In this document: in pieces, positions 1 to 8,673 of the stretch
Layout: every line of letters begins with the position of its first letter
Position numbering within the stretch: the stretch's first letter is position 1
Source of the DNA: CAWBLP01 sp963789495
GTDB lineage: Bacteria; Pseudomonadota; Alphaproteobacteria; Acetobacterales; Acetobacteraceae
DNA: 64,000 nt
Direction: 5' to 3'
NCBI GenBank assembly: GCA_963789495.1
Contig: CAWBLP010000013.1
Span: 49,818-113,817 of the forward strand
The notes under the pieces: generated by a model
What the model saw: only the letters and a program-made list of their open reading frames with translations
Database searches by the model: none
What the model was told of the DNA's origin: nothing
Program-made: the position numbers and the translations under genes

Positions 1-253
1 CTCGGACGGGGTGTCCATTCGTTCATCTTCTTAACAGGCCGGCTCGTTAAAGGGCTGGATCATCAGCCTGCCAGTGATGCTCGACAGAAGCCTTTACCAC
101 ACTGCAAAGGGAGCGTTGGTGCCGTTCGCACCCGCCATGCTTCCCCGGTGCCGCCCTACTTGGCCACTGAAATGAGGAATGGTGCGACCCCATTACTTCC
201 GGGCCAAACTCGTGTCTGAAAACGCCAAGCCGAACCTGGACCTCGAATCGCGT

Positions 254-1024
254 ATGTCTGCGTCTTCTTCCGATCCTTTATCGCTCGATACCTCTGTCAT
301 GGAGGCTGCCGAAGCGCGGATGCGACGGGCCCTCGGCCTGGACGGCAGCGCGCCGAAAGCGCGCGCGCAGGAACGGACGGAGCCAGCGGCTCGGCAGACC
401 GAACGATTCGGCCAAGGCCATATGGGGCATGCCGGCCACAAGCGGCAATTCGTCCAGGATGGCGAGGTGCCGGTCACCATCGTCGGCGGACGGCGCGAGG
501 CGCCCGGCGATATGGCGGCCCTGCGCGGCGCATCCTCCGGTCAGCGTGCCAACCGGCTGGAGGCAGCGGAGGCCGCCGCCGCCGCGGAGGCCGCAAACCG
601 CCAGCAGGTCGAACGGTCGCTGGCCGAGGCCCACGCAACCATCCACGACCTGCAGACCAAACTCGGGCATGTCGAGATCGCCCGCTCCGAGGTGCTGGAC
701 CGGCTGCGCGGCGAACAGGAAACCGTGGTCTCGCTGCGCACTGCCCTGCGCGAATGTGAGGAACGCCTGCGTTCGGCGGAGAGCGAGCGCGACGCGGCGG
801 AACGTTCCCGGCGCGTGCCGCGCGGACCGATCCCCCGCATCACGCGCCGTGTGGAGGTCGCCGAACCGATTGCTGACGATCTGTTCGAGGGCGCACCCGA
901 CGTTGCGGTCGCCGCGCCCACGCGCAAGCCGGTGGGACGGCGTCCGAAGGCAGCGACCGCCAAACCAGCCCGCAAGCCGAAGCTGGTGCGCTGGTGGCTC
1001 AAGAAGGGCGCCGAAACCGACTGA
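254..1024 (+). CDS. Hypothetical coiled-coil protein
   Basis: A 256-residue protein with no recognised catalytic family. Residues about 105-205 are rich in Ala, Glu, Arg and Gln with long uninterrupted helix-forming stretches (repeats such as EAAEAAAAAEAA), typical of a coiled coil. The C-terminus is strongly basic (KPVGRRPKAA, then KPARKPK and WWLKKG). No signal peptide or membrane segment is seen. The reading frame is open from 179, but the ATG at 254 (MSASSSD) begins a more natural N-terminus and is preferred without strong ribosome-binding-site support. It stands alone, convergent with holC. Function unknown; a DNA- or envelope-associated structural role is only a guess from the basic tail. 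Confidence 0.6.
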   Translation: MSASSSDPLSLDTSVMEAAEARMRRALGLDGSAPKARAQERTEPAARQTERFGQGHMGHAGHKRQFVQDGEVPVTIVGGRREAPGDMAALRGASSGQRANRLEAAEAAAAAEAANRQQVERSLAEAHATIHDLQTKLGHVEIARSEVLDRLRGEQETVVSLRTALRECEERLRSAESERDAAERSRRVPRGPIPRITRRVEVAEPIADDLFEGAPDVAVAAPTRKPVGRRPKAATAKPARKPKLVRWWLKKGAETD

Positions 1025-1049
1025 CGCAGCTTAGGCCGCTGAGACCCGC

Positions 1050-1499
1050 CTAGGCTTTCTTCTCCCAGCCACGCGGGGTTTGCTGCCAGTAGGTCAGCGT
1101 GTGACCGGCCTCCTTGGCCAATTTCCAGCGCTGGCGGGCGGCCGAGACCGCGGCATCGTCCTGGCCGTCGAACAGGTCGAAGATGCGCTCGAAGCCGGCC
1201 GTTTGCTGCGTTTCGGCACCCTCGATCAGAAACAGGTAGCGCGCCCCATTGGGTGCCGCGGAGTCCTCGATGGTCAGCCAGATCGGCTGCAGATCGGCGT
1301 CCCCATCCGCCGCGGTGCCGTGCGGCAGCCAGGCCGGCTCCTTGCAGGTCCACAGCGCCTGATCCAGCGCGGCCAGCCGCTCCTCGGTCCGGCACAGCAC
1401 CACGGCGCGCTGTCCGGCTGCCAGGGTACGATCCAGCAGCCGCGGCAGCGCCTGGTCCGGCCCGGTGCGGGTCAGATGGTAGAAGCCGATCTCACTCAC
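1050..1499 (-). CDS. holC: DNA polymerase III subunit chi (HolC)
   Basis: This 149-residue protein matches the chi subunit of the DNA polymerase III clamp loader, which bridges the psi subunit and SSB at the replication fork. It begins MSEIGFYHL, the usual chi start, and carries the family's pattern of a 'VLCRTEERLAALDQALWT' helix, the 'WLPHGT' turn and the late 'FERIFDLFDG' segment; the C-terminal YWQQTPRGWEKKA is also characteristic. It lies 15 bp downstream of pepA on the same strand. The pepA-holC order is common in proteobacteria and supports both calls. Length is normal for the family. Confidence 0.93.
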   Translation of the reverse strand: MSEIGFYHLTRTGPDQALPRLLDRTLAAGQRAVVLCRTEERLAALDQALWTCKEPAWLPHGTAADGDADLQPIWLTIEDSAAPNGARYLFLIEGAETQQTAGFERIFDLFDGQDDAAVSAARQRWKLAKEAGHTLTYWQQTPRGWEKKA

Positions 1500-1514
1500 C
1501 GCCGGGCCGATCGG

Positions 1515-2981
1515 TCAGCTCTCGTATTCGGCCGCCACCAGCCGGTCCAGCAGGCGCACGCCGAACGCGGTGGCACCCTTCGGCGTGATCGCGCCGTCCT
1601 TGGTGGACCAGGCCACGCCGGCGATGTCGAGATGCGCCCAGGGCTTGCCGTTGGTGAAGCGCTGGATGAACTGCGCCGCGGTAATCGACCCGCCCGGCCG
1701 GCCGCCGATATTCTTCATGTCGGCAATATCGGACTTGATCTGCTTGTCGTATTCTTCGTCGAGCGGCATGCGCCACAGCCGCTCGCCGGTTTCCTTGCCG
1801 GCTGCTTCCAGCTTCCGCGCCAGTTCATCGTCGTTACAGAACATGCCGGCATGTTCATGACCCAGTGAAACGATGATCGCGCCGGTCAACGTCGCCATAT
1901 CGATCATGAAACGTGGGTCGAATTTCTCCTGGCAGTACCAGATCACATCCGCCAGGACCAGGCGGCCTTCGGCGTCCGTGTTGATCACTTCGATGGTCTG
2001 GCCGGAATAGCTCTTCACGACGTCGCCGGGACGCTGTGCACTGCCGGAGGGCATGTTCTCCACCAGGCCGACCAGCCCGACCGCATCGACCTTCGCCTTG
2101 CGTTCGGCGAGGGCTGCCATCAGTCCGACCACGGCGCCGGCGCCGGCCATGTCCCATTTCATGTCTTCCATGCCACCGGCCGGTTTGATGCTGATGCCGC
2201 CGGTATCGAAGGTGACGCCCTTGCCGATGAACGCCACCGGCTTGGTGTTGCCGCCGGCGCCATCCCAGCGCATCACGACCATGCGCGGCTCGTTGACGCT
2301 GCCCTGGGATACGCCCAGCAGCGCGCCGAAACCGAGTTTGCCCATTTCATCCGGGCCGAGCACTTCGACGTCGACGCCGAGTTTGGACAGCTTGCGGCAG
2401 CGGTCGGCCATCTCGGCGGGGTTCAGCACGTTGGGCGGTTCGCTGACCAGATCGCGGGCCACGAACACGCCACGCGCGACGCCGCGCAGTTGCTCCCAGG
2501 CCGGTTGGGCCTGGGCGGGATCGCTGACCAGCATGGTCAGGCCGGTGAGCTTCGGCTTGTCCTCGGCTTTCTCCTTGGTGCGGTAGCGATCGAAGCGATA
2601 GGCGCGCAACGCCGAACCGAAGCCGATTTCCGCCGCCTGTTCGACCGGCAGCGCATCGGCGGCCACCGCGGCCTTGGCCTCACGCGACAGCGCCGTCGCG
2701 ATCTGGCCGCCGGCCTCCTGCAGGGTGCGGGTGGTCAGACCATCGCGCTTGCCCAGCCCGATCGCCACCACGCGGGAGAGGCCGGCATCGGGGGCCAGGA
2801 TGGTGCAGCTCTTGCCCTTGCCGCCCTTGAACTCGGCGGCGGCCAGCGCGCGGGCGATTGCCCCGCCGGTCGCCTCGTCGGCCTGCTGCCACAGCCCGGA
2901 TGGCTTGTCGCCTTCGCCGATCAGCACGACCAGTGCGCCCGACTTTGGCAGGGTGGGCTTGGCGAAGGCGATGTCGAGCAT
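1515..2981 (-). CDS. pepA: Leucyl aminopeptidase (M17 family)
   Basis: A cytosolic M17 aminopeptidase of 488 residues that releases N-terminal amino acids using two metal ions. The catalytic C-terminal domain is complete: the ligands appear as K254, D259, D277, D336 and E338, with catalytic K266 and R340, inside the GKGVTFDTGG and NTDAEGRLVLAD motifs. The spacing equals that of E. coli PepA with an offset of 16 residues. The N-terminal domain (about 1-160) is the usual non-catalytic module. It is the first gene of a pepA-holC pair. Its upstream side carries a 15-bp minisatellite that separates it from divergent tsaC. Confidence 0.97.
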   Translation of the reverse strand: MLDIAFAKPTLPKSGALVVLIGEGDKPSGLWQQADEATGGAIARALAAAEFKGGKGKSCTILAPDAGLSRVVAIGLGKRDGLTTRTLQEAGGQIATALSREAKAAVAADALPVEQAAEIGFGSALRAYRFDRYRTKEKAEDKPKLTGLTMLVSDPAQAQPAWEQLRGVARGVFVARDLVSEPPNVLNPAEMADRCRKLSKLGVDVEVLGPDEMGKLGFGALLGVSQGSVNEPRMVVMRWDGAGGNTKPVAFIGKGVTFDTGGISIKPAGGMEDMKWDMAGAGAVVGLMAALAERKAKVDAVGLVGLVENMPSGSAQRPGDVVKSYSGQTIEVINTDAEGRLVLADVIWYCQEKFDPRFMIDMATLTGAIIVSLGHEHAGMFCNDDELARKLEAAGKETGERLWRMPLDEEYDKQIKSDIADMKNIGGRPGGSITAAQFIQRFTNGKPWAHLDIAGVAWSTKDGAITPKGATAFGVRLLDRLVAAEYES

Positions 2982-3026
2982 GGAATACTCCTTGCGGATT
3001 GGATGGTCGGCTGGATGGGATGGTCG

Positions 3027-3132
3027 GCGACCGTAGCCTCGGCGACTGTAGCTCCGGGGATCGTAGCCTCGGCGACTTTAGCCCTGGTGACTGTAGCCCC
3101 GGTGACTGTAGCCCCGGTGACTGTAGCCATCG
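3027..3132. repeat. 15-bp minisatellite upstream of pepA
   Basis: Seven tandem units in exact 15-bp register, starting at 3032, 3047, 3062, 3077, 3092, 3107 and 3122, with a consensus close to GTAGCCCCGGTGACT. Two neighbouring units are identical and the others differ by one to five bases. The array lies 50-150 bp upstream of the pepA start in the pepA-tsaC divergent region. No protein or RNA is evident. Such arrays change length by slippage, so it may vary between strains. Confidence 0.85.
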
Positions 3133-3202
3133 TGTCCCGGCTTTGCCATGGCCGGCGGCGGCGCCTATCTGGGGCCGTGCTGACCGAGGGCGCTAGGACC
3201 GG

Positions 3203-3331
3203 GGCGTGATGACCGGGAGCGTGATGACCGGGGCCGTGATGACCGGGAGCGTGATGACCGGGAGCGTGATGACTGGGGCGCGCTAAGACGGGCGCGCGCT
3301 AAGACTGGGGCAGGCTAAGACTGGGAGCGTG
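3203..3331 (+). repeat. 15-bp minisatellite overlapping the tsaC start
   Basis: Tandem 15-bp units with consensus GTGATGACCGGGAGC; the last ones drift to GCTAAGACTGGGGC. The final unit runs into the tsaC start, so every well-conserved unit repeats the gene's purine-rich GGGAGC and ATG. Units at 3206-3280 stay in one frame and encode a 25-residue leader (repeats of MTGSV) from the ATG at 3209 to the TAA at 3284-3286. Whether this leader is translated is unknown. The region otherwise holds no gene. Confidence 0.85.
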
Positions 3332-4303
3332 ATGACCGAGCTTCTCAACGCCGACCCCGATGGGATCGCACGGGCCGCCGCTTTGCTGCGGTCCGGCGCG
3401 CTCGTCGCGTTCGGCACCGAGACGGTGTACGGGCTCGGCGCCGACGCCACCAACGGCGCGGCGGTCGCGCAGGTGTTCGCGGCAAAGGGCCGGCCGCGAT
3501 TCAATCCCCTTATCTGCCACTATCCGGATGCGGAGGCCGCCTTCGCGCAGGTGCAGGCCGGTGACGCGGCGCGTCGCCTGGCCGAGGCGCTGTGGCCGGG
3601 CCCGCTGACCCTGGTGCTGCCGCGGCGTCCGGATTGCCCGGTGGAACTGCTGACCGGCGCGGGGCTGGCGACGCTGGCGGTGCGGGTGCCGGCCCACCCC
3701 GTCGCTCTGGCGCTGTTGCGCGCCACCGGTCGACCGGTGGCGGCGCCTTCGGCCAATCGATCCGGCCAGGTCAGCCCGACCACCGCGCAGCATGTGCAGG
3801 AGGGCTTGGGCGGGCGCATCGCTGCGATCCTGGATTGTGGCGCCTGTCCGGTCGGCATCGAATCCACGGTGCTGGACCTGAGCGGTGCGCAGCCGGTGCT
3901 GCTGCGGCCCGGCGGGGCGGCGGTGGCGGCGATCGAGGCGCTGATCGGCCCGCTTCGGCGCTCCGGCGCGGACCCTGCGGCGCCGCGCTCGCCCGGCATG
4001 CTGGCCTCGCATTATGCGCCGACCCTGAAGGTGCGGTTGAACGCCACCGACGTCGGGCCCGATGAGGCGCTGCTGTCGTTCGGCACGCCGCTGGCCGGCG
4101 CGCCGCTGGAATTCCCCCTCAGCCCGTCGGGCGACCTGGTCGAGGCCGCCGCGCGGCTGTTTGCCGGCCTGCGGTGGCTCGACCGCCAGGCCGCGTCGCG
4201 TGGACTGCGCCACATCGCCGTCATGGCGGTCCCGGAGCACGATCTCGGCCTGGCCATCAACGACCGTCTGCGTCGCGCGGCGGCGCCGCGGCCGAGCGAT
4301 TGA
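3329..4303 (+). CDS. tsaC: Threonylcarbamoyl-AMP synthase, Sua5/YrdC type
   Basis: Makes threonylcarbamoyl-AMP from threonine, bicarbonate and ATP, the first step of t6A tRNA modification at position 37. At 324 residues it is the long (Sua5) form. The YrdC domain covers about residues 10-200, with GALVAFGTETVYGLG, KGRPRFNPL, the LWPGPLTLVL segment and the PVAAPSANRSGQVSPT motif. A linker and the smaller Sua5 domain follow (about 215-320, from PRSPGMLASHYAPT). The start at 3329 is preceded by GGGAGCGTG, which also makes up the upstream repeat units. It is transcribed divergently from pepA. Confidence 0.95.
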   Translation: MMTELLNADPDGIARAAALLRSGALVAFGTETVYGLGADATNGAAVAQVFAAKGRPRFNPLICHYPDAEAAFAQVQAGDAARRLAEALWPGPLTLVLPRRPDCPVELLTGAGLATLAVRVPAHPVALALLRATGRPVAAPSANRSGQVSPTTAQHVQEGLGGRIAAILDCGACPVGIESTVLDLSGAQPVLLRPGGAAVAAIEALIGPLRRSGADPAAPRSPGMLASHYAPTLKVRLNATDVGPDEALLSFGTPLAGAPLEFPLSPSGDLVEAAARLFAGLRWLDRQAASRGLRHIAVMAVPEHDLGLAINDRLRRAAAPRPSD

Positions 4304-4531
4304 TCCGCCCGCCGCAGCGGCGTTTATGATCCGGAGGGATAACGAAATTCCGCCGCTGCGCACTGGTGATCGACGCTGCTGACCCGGCGCGGATTGCCGT
4401 TGCGCCGGCGTGTCGGCTCGCCGCGTTAACTGTCTGCTCGACAGCACCGTTGCAAAACCTGTATTGGCAATGACAGGCGGTCTCCGCCGGCGCGCATCCG
4501 CCGTGCGGAAGGCCCCGAGGGAAGCGCACGC

Positions 4532-7447
4532 ATGAGCCGCACGATCACCAGTAGCTATGCCACGGGCGTGACCCTCACGAGCCCGGGCGACAATCCGGTC
4601 ACCGTCGGGGCCTCGGCCAACCTCGCGAATACCGGGGCGCCGGCATTGGCAGGCGCCGCCGCGGTCACCTGGACGATCGACAGCGCCGGCAGCATCATCG
4701 CCACGGGCAGCACCACCGGCGCCACCGGCATCCTGCTGGCCGGCGACGGGTCGGTCACCAACCAGCCAGGCGGCATGGTCAGCGGCTTCGATGTCGGCGT
4801 GTCGATCGCGGGCGCCGGCAATGTGGTGAACAACGGCAGCATCAGCGCCGCGCAGACCACCGGTTCCAGCTACAGCTACAATCCGACAACCAGGTCGTTC
4901 ATTCCGCTGAGTGGCGGCGTGATCCTCGGCAGCGGTCAGGTCAGTAACGCCGCCTCGGCCGTCATCAGCAGCTATTTCGAGGGTGTGGTGGTGGGCGGTG
5001 GCGGCTCTGTCGTCAATGCCGGCTCGATCTCCAGCTCCACCGCCGGTTTCGGCGTGGTGCTGACCGGCGGCGGCCACGTCGACAATGTCGCCGGGGGCAC
5101 GATCGCCGGCGGACGTTACGGCATCCTCGCGGCGGGTGGTGGCACCGCGACGGTCGCCAACGCGGGCTTCATCACCAGCGCCGCCGGCATCGCGGTGGAC
5201 CTGTCCAACGGTGGCTCGGTCGACAACGACGGCAGCATCGCCGCTGCACGCTACGGCGTGGTGACCGGCGGTTCGGCGGGATCCACGGTCACCAACCAGG
5301 GTTCGATCTCTGGTACGACGAGGGCAGGCGTCGGCCTGTTCGGCGGCGGCACCCTGGACAATGCAGGCACCGCTTCGATCACCGGCGCCTATGGCATCCT
5401 CACCGGCGCAGGCAGCACCGCGACCATCACCAATCGCGGCCAGATCCTTGGTCAGAGCGAGCACGGCATCGCGCTGTTCGGCGGCGGCTCCATCGACAAC
5501 GCCGCGAACGCGACCGTCAGCGCGGCGCTGTACGGCATCCTGGCATCAGGCGGTGCGCAAGCCACCGTCACCAATGCCGGCACCATCACCGGGCAGACGC
5601 AGACCGGTATCGGCCTGATCGTCGGCGGCACGGTGAGCAACGCCGCCACCGGCACGATCCAGGGCGGCTGGTACGGTGTTGCGGCCGGCGGCATCACGTT
5701 GTCCTCCACCGTCATCAACCAGGGCAGCATCGCGGGAACCGCGCAGGCCGGCGTCGCGCTGTATCGCGGCGGCTACGCCTATAACGGCACCACCGGCATC
5801 ATCCTCGGCGGCCGCTACGGCATCGCGGCCAGCGGCAACAACCCATCCAGCGTGGTCAACAAAGGCAGCATCACCGGGACCATCTACGGCGTCGGGCTGT
5901 ACGGCGGCGGCACCGCCTCCAACGCGTCCGGCGGCACCATCACCGGCGGCTATTTCGGTATCCAGATCACCTCTGCCGAAGGCACGGTGAACAACGACGG
6001 CTTCGTGTCGAGTTCAGCCACCTTCGCAGGCTCGCTGGCCTTCGACGCCGCCGGCATCGATCTCGACCAGGGCGGCACCATCCATAACGGCGTCTCCGGC
6101 TCCATCCTCGCCACCTGGAAGGGTGTCGAGATCGGCGACGCCACCGCTTCGGTCGGTGGCACGCTGCTCAACGAGGGCTTCATCTATGCCAGCAACAGCG
6201 CCGGCAATACCGGCGCGGCGGTGTGGATCCACGGGCCGGGCCTGATCAGCAACGCCGCCGGCGGCACCATCGCCGGCGGGCCGTTCGGCATCGTCAGCTA
6301 CTTCCAGACGACGGTGATCAACCTCGGCACGATTGCCGGAACCAATTTTGCCATCGACCCGGTGAGTGCCGGGTTCGCCAACCGGGTGATCGTCGGGCCG
6401 GGCGCGGTGTTCTCCGGCCTGGTGTCCGGCGGCAATGCGCTGGGTTCCTCGATCGTCAGCGTGCTGGAACTGGCCAGCGGCACCATCGCCGGAACCATCG
6501 ACGGGTTCGGCAGCAAGTATATCGGGTTCGGCGAGGTCATCGTCGACAGCGGCGCCAACTGGACGTTCGGCGGCACGGTCGCGGCCTCGCAGACCCTGGA
6601 CCTGTCCGGCACCAACGCGTCACTGACGCTCAGCAATCCCGGCCTGATGGCCGGCACCATCATCGGCTTCGATACCACCGACACCATCGACCTGGCCGGC
6701 ATCACCGATGTGACCGACGTCAGCCTGGGCGCCAACAACCTGCTGACGATCAGCGAGGGCGCAGGACCCGGGCTGACGCTGCAGCTCGATCCCACCGCGA
6801 GCTTCGTGGCCGGTTTCAGCCATGGCGCCGTCAGCGGTGGCACGGCACTGACCCTCGCCTGCTTCGCCGCCGGCACCAGCATCGCGACCGAGCAGGGGCC
6901 TCGGAAGGTGGAGTTCATCCAGCCCGGCCAACGCGTGCCGACGCGGTTCGGCGGGCTGCAGCCGGTGCAATGGGTCGGGCACCGCAGCATCGATTGCAGC
7001 CGGCATCCCAGGCCTCACACCGTCTGGCCGGTGCTGATTCAGGCCGGCGCGTTCGGCCCCAACCAACCCGCCGCCGATCTTTCGCTCAGCCCGGACCACG
7101 CGGTCTATGTGCAGGAGGTGCTGATCCCGGTGCGGCACCTGGTCAACGGCACCACCATCCGCCAGGTGCCCACCGACACCATTACCTATTTCCACCTGGA
7201 ACTGGCCCAGCATGACTCGCTGCTGGCCGAGGGGTTGCTGGCCGAGAGCTACCTGGATGTCGGCGATCGCGCCAACTTCGCCAATGCCGACGGACCGATG
7301 CGGCTGTTCCCGGATTTTTCTACCCTGCGCCTGGATCTTTGCACGCGGTGGGAGGCGCAGGGCTGCGCGCCATTGGTGGTCGTTGGCGCCGCGCTCGAGG
7401 CCGCCCGTCGCCAGATCGAGGCGCGGGCCGCACAGCACGCCGCCTGA
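4532..7447 (+). CDS. Beta-helix repeat protein with C-terminal Hint domain
   Basis: A 971-residue protein in two parts. Residues about 30-770 consist of roughly 14 imperfect repeats of about 40-50 residues rich in Gly, Ala, Ser, Thr and Asn, with recurring patterns such as 'GGTIxGGxYGI' and 'VTNxGSIxGT'. These predict a parallel beta-helix like those of autotransporter passengers. From about residue 780 a Hint (hedgehog/intein) domain begins at ACFAAGTSIATEQG, followed by LSLSPDHAVYV, VRHLVNGTTI and the AESYLDVGDR block typical of the Hint_2 group. No autotransporter barrel is seen, and no classical signal peptide. An upstream GAGGGAAG supports the start. Proteins of this kind are frequent in Acetobacteraceae. 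A surface or secreted role is inferred; self-cleavage is untested. Confidence 0.85.
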   Translation: MSRTITSSYATGVTLTSPGDNPVTVGASANLANTGAPALAGAAAVTWTIDSAGSIIATGSTTGATGILLAGDGSVTNQPGGMVSGFDVGVSIAGAGNVVNNGSISAAQTTGSSYSYNPTTRSFIPLSGGVILGSGQVSNAASAVISSYFEGVVVGGGGSVVNAGSISSSTAGFGVVLTGGGHVDNVAGGTIAGGRYGILAAGGGTATVANAGFITSAAGIAVDLSNGGSVDNDGSIAAARYGVVTGGSAGSTVTNQGSISGTTRAGVGLFGGGTLDNAGTASITGAYGILTGAGSTATITNRGQILGQSEHGIALFGGGSIDNAANATVSAALYGILASGGAQATVTNAGTITGQTQTGIGLIVGGTVSNAATGTIQGGWYGVAAGGITLSSTVINQGSIAGTAQAGVALYRGGYAYNGTTGIILGGRYGIAASGNNPSSVVNKGSITGTIYGVGLYGGGTASNASGGTITGGYFGIQITSAEGTVNNDGFVSSSATFAGSLAFDAAGIDLDQGGTIHNGVSGSILATWKGVEIGDATASVGGTLLNEGFIYASNSAGNTGAAVWIHGPGLISNAAGGTIAGGPFGIVSYFQTTVINLGTIAGTNFAIDPVSAGFANRVIVGPGAVFSGLVSGGNALGSSIVSVLELASGTIAGTIDGFGSKYIGFGEVIVDSGANWTFGGTVAASQTLDLSGTNASLTLSNPGLMAGTIIGFDTTDTIDLAGITDVTDVSLGANNLLTISEGAGPGLTLQLDPTASFVAGFSHGAVSGGTALTLACFAAGTSIATEQGPRKVEFIQPGQRVPTRFGGLQPVQWVGHRSIDCSRHPRPHTVWPVLIQAGAFGPNQPAADLSLSPDHAVYVQEVLIPVRHLVNGTTIRQVPTDTITYFHLELAQHDSLLAEGLLAESYLDVGDRANFANADGPMRLFPDFSTLRLDLCTRWEAQGCAPLVVVGAALEAARRQIEARAAQHAA

Positions 7448-7497
7448 GCAGAGATCCACCGCCGGCAATCCGGCGCTTGGGGTGGGACGCAAGCAAA

Positions 7498-7542
7498 GCA
7501 TCGGGGCTTTGCCCCGAACCCCACCAGGAGGCTATGCCTCCT
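7498..7542 (+). repeat. Dispersed hairpin repeat, locus R1 left part
   Basis: First 45 bp of the window's ~245-bp dispersed repeat. It begins GCATCGGGGC and includes the GGGGCTTTGCCCC hairpin and the AACCCCACCAGG segment. It is cut after CCTCCT, where IS110 copy 1 has inserted; the remainder resumes at 8833. Confidence 0.85.
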
Positions 7543-7725
7543 TGTATCTCTCCCGCGCTCCCGTCCCGTGGTAGAATTGCGGTGTCGGGTGCGGATGGAA
7601 CCCCGTTGCCTCCTGGGGCGAGCGAGCCCGTGGTCCAGCGCGGGGTGCCATCCGCGACGTCATCCCTGAGCCCGAACAGTCGCCCGGGCCGCTCGTCGAG
7701 CCCGCATCAGCAAGGACGGGATCCC
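7543..7725 (+). ncRNA. Predicted IS110 bridge RNA region
   Basis: In the IS110 group the 5' non-coding end encodes a bridge RNA with target- and donor-binding loops. Here GGATGG (7593-7598) plus CCCCG (7601-7605) can pair with CGGGG (7641-7645) plus CCATCC (7648-7653). The enclosed loop holds TTGCCTCCTGG (7606-7616) and GGTCCAG (7632-7638). The first equals the left side of the occupied target (TGCCTCCTGG once the gap is closed); the second is the reverse complement of its right side (CTGGACC). Farther on, ACAGTCG (7676-7682) equals the element's own right terminus (8826-8832), as expected for a donor guide. A right-donor guide was not clearly found. Exact RNA ends are unknown. Confidence 0.65.
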
Positions 7726-8673
7726 ATGGATGCGACACACTCCGCTGCGTGCTTCGTCGGCATCGATGTCGGCAAGGCGCATATCGACGTTTTCGTTCAC
7801 CCGTCCGGCGCAGCGTTTCGCCTGAACCGCGATGCGGCGGGCCTCGACGATCTGCTGGTGCGGCTGCGACCGTGCGCGCCGACCTTGATCGTGCTGGAAG
7901 CGACCGGCGGCTTCGAGCGGGTCGTGACGGCGGCGCTGTGGGGTGCCGGCCTGCCGGTGGCGGTGGTCAACCCGCGGCAGATCCGCGATTTCGCCCGCGC
8001 GAGCGGTTGTCTGGCCAAGACCGATCGGTTGGATCCGCGGGTCATTGCCGGTTTCGCTGCGGCGATCCGACCGGAACAACGGCCGCAACCGGACGCGGCG
8101 GCGTGTGAGCTGGCGGACCTGGTCGCGCGCCGGCGTCAACTGGTGGAGATGATCAGCACCGAGACGATGCGCTCGCAGCAGGCAAGGCTTGCGGCGGTCC
8201 GCCGCCAGTTGGCGGCGCATCTGGCGTGGCTGAACAAGGCGTTGAGCCAGCTCGACGCCGATCTGGACGCCGCGGTGCGGGCGAGCCCGGCGTGGTGCGA
8301 GCGGGCGGCGCTGCTGCTGTCGGTGCCCGGTGTCGGCGCTGCCACCACCCGGACGCTGCTGGCGGATTTGCCTGAACTGGGCAGCCTCGACCGGCGTCGC
8401 ATCGCCGCGCTGGTGGGTGTCGCTCCGGTTGCGCATGACAGTGGTCAGCACCATGGCACGCGGCATATCCGCGGCGGGCGCGGCGCGGTGCGAGCGGCGC
8501 TCTACATGGCCGCCTGGATCGGCAGCCGATGGAACCCGGTGCTGAAGGAGACGTACCAGCGCCTTCGGGCGGCCGGCAAGCCGCGCAAGGTGGCTCTGGT
8601 TGCGTGCATGCGACGCTTGCTGACGATCCTCAACGCGATGGTGCGGAACAACACGCCATGGCGCGCCGCGTGA
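7726..8673 (+). CDS. IS110-family transposase
   Basis: A 315-residue RNA-guided recombinase of the IS110 family. The N-terminal RuvC-like DEDD domain (about 1-165) shows FVGIDVGKAHIDVFV, VLEATGGFERVV and the NPRQIRDFARASG / KTDRLDPRVIAGFA block. The C-terminal transposase_20 domain (about 190-290) has LLLSVPGVGAATTRTLLADL and the late YMAAW segment with the conserved serine region. The ATG at 7726 is preferred because it gives the usual N-terminus and leaves the 5' end free for the bridge RNA. The encoded protein is identical to that at 48456-49403, so the copies are recent. Confidence 0.95.
   Translation: MDATHSAACFVGIDVGKAHIDVFVHPSGAAFRLNRDAAGLDDLLVRLRPCAPTLIVLEATGGFERVVTAALWGAGLPVAVVNPRQIRDFARASGCLAKTDRLDPRVIAGFAAAIRPEQRPQPDAAACELADLVARRRQLVEMISTETMRSQQARLAAVRRQLAAHLAWLNKALSQLDADLDAAVRASPAWCERAALLLSVPGVGAATTRTLLADLPELGSLDRRRIAALVGVAPVAHDSGQHHGTRHIRGGRGAVRAALYMAAWIGSRWNPVLKETYQRLRAAGKPRKVALVACMRRLLTILNAMVRNNTPWRAA

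Noticed and set aside
3027..3331. CRISPR array
   Set aside because: Units are contiguous 15-bp repeats without spacers, and no cas genes are present. The other tandem arrays fail for the same reason.
3299..5464. Long minus-strand open frame (721 codons) opposite tsaC and the beta-helix gene
   Set aside because: Low-complexity Arg/Ala/Gly translation, no family match, and fully antisense to two well-supported genes. Long antisense frames are expected at this GC content.
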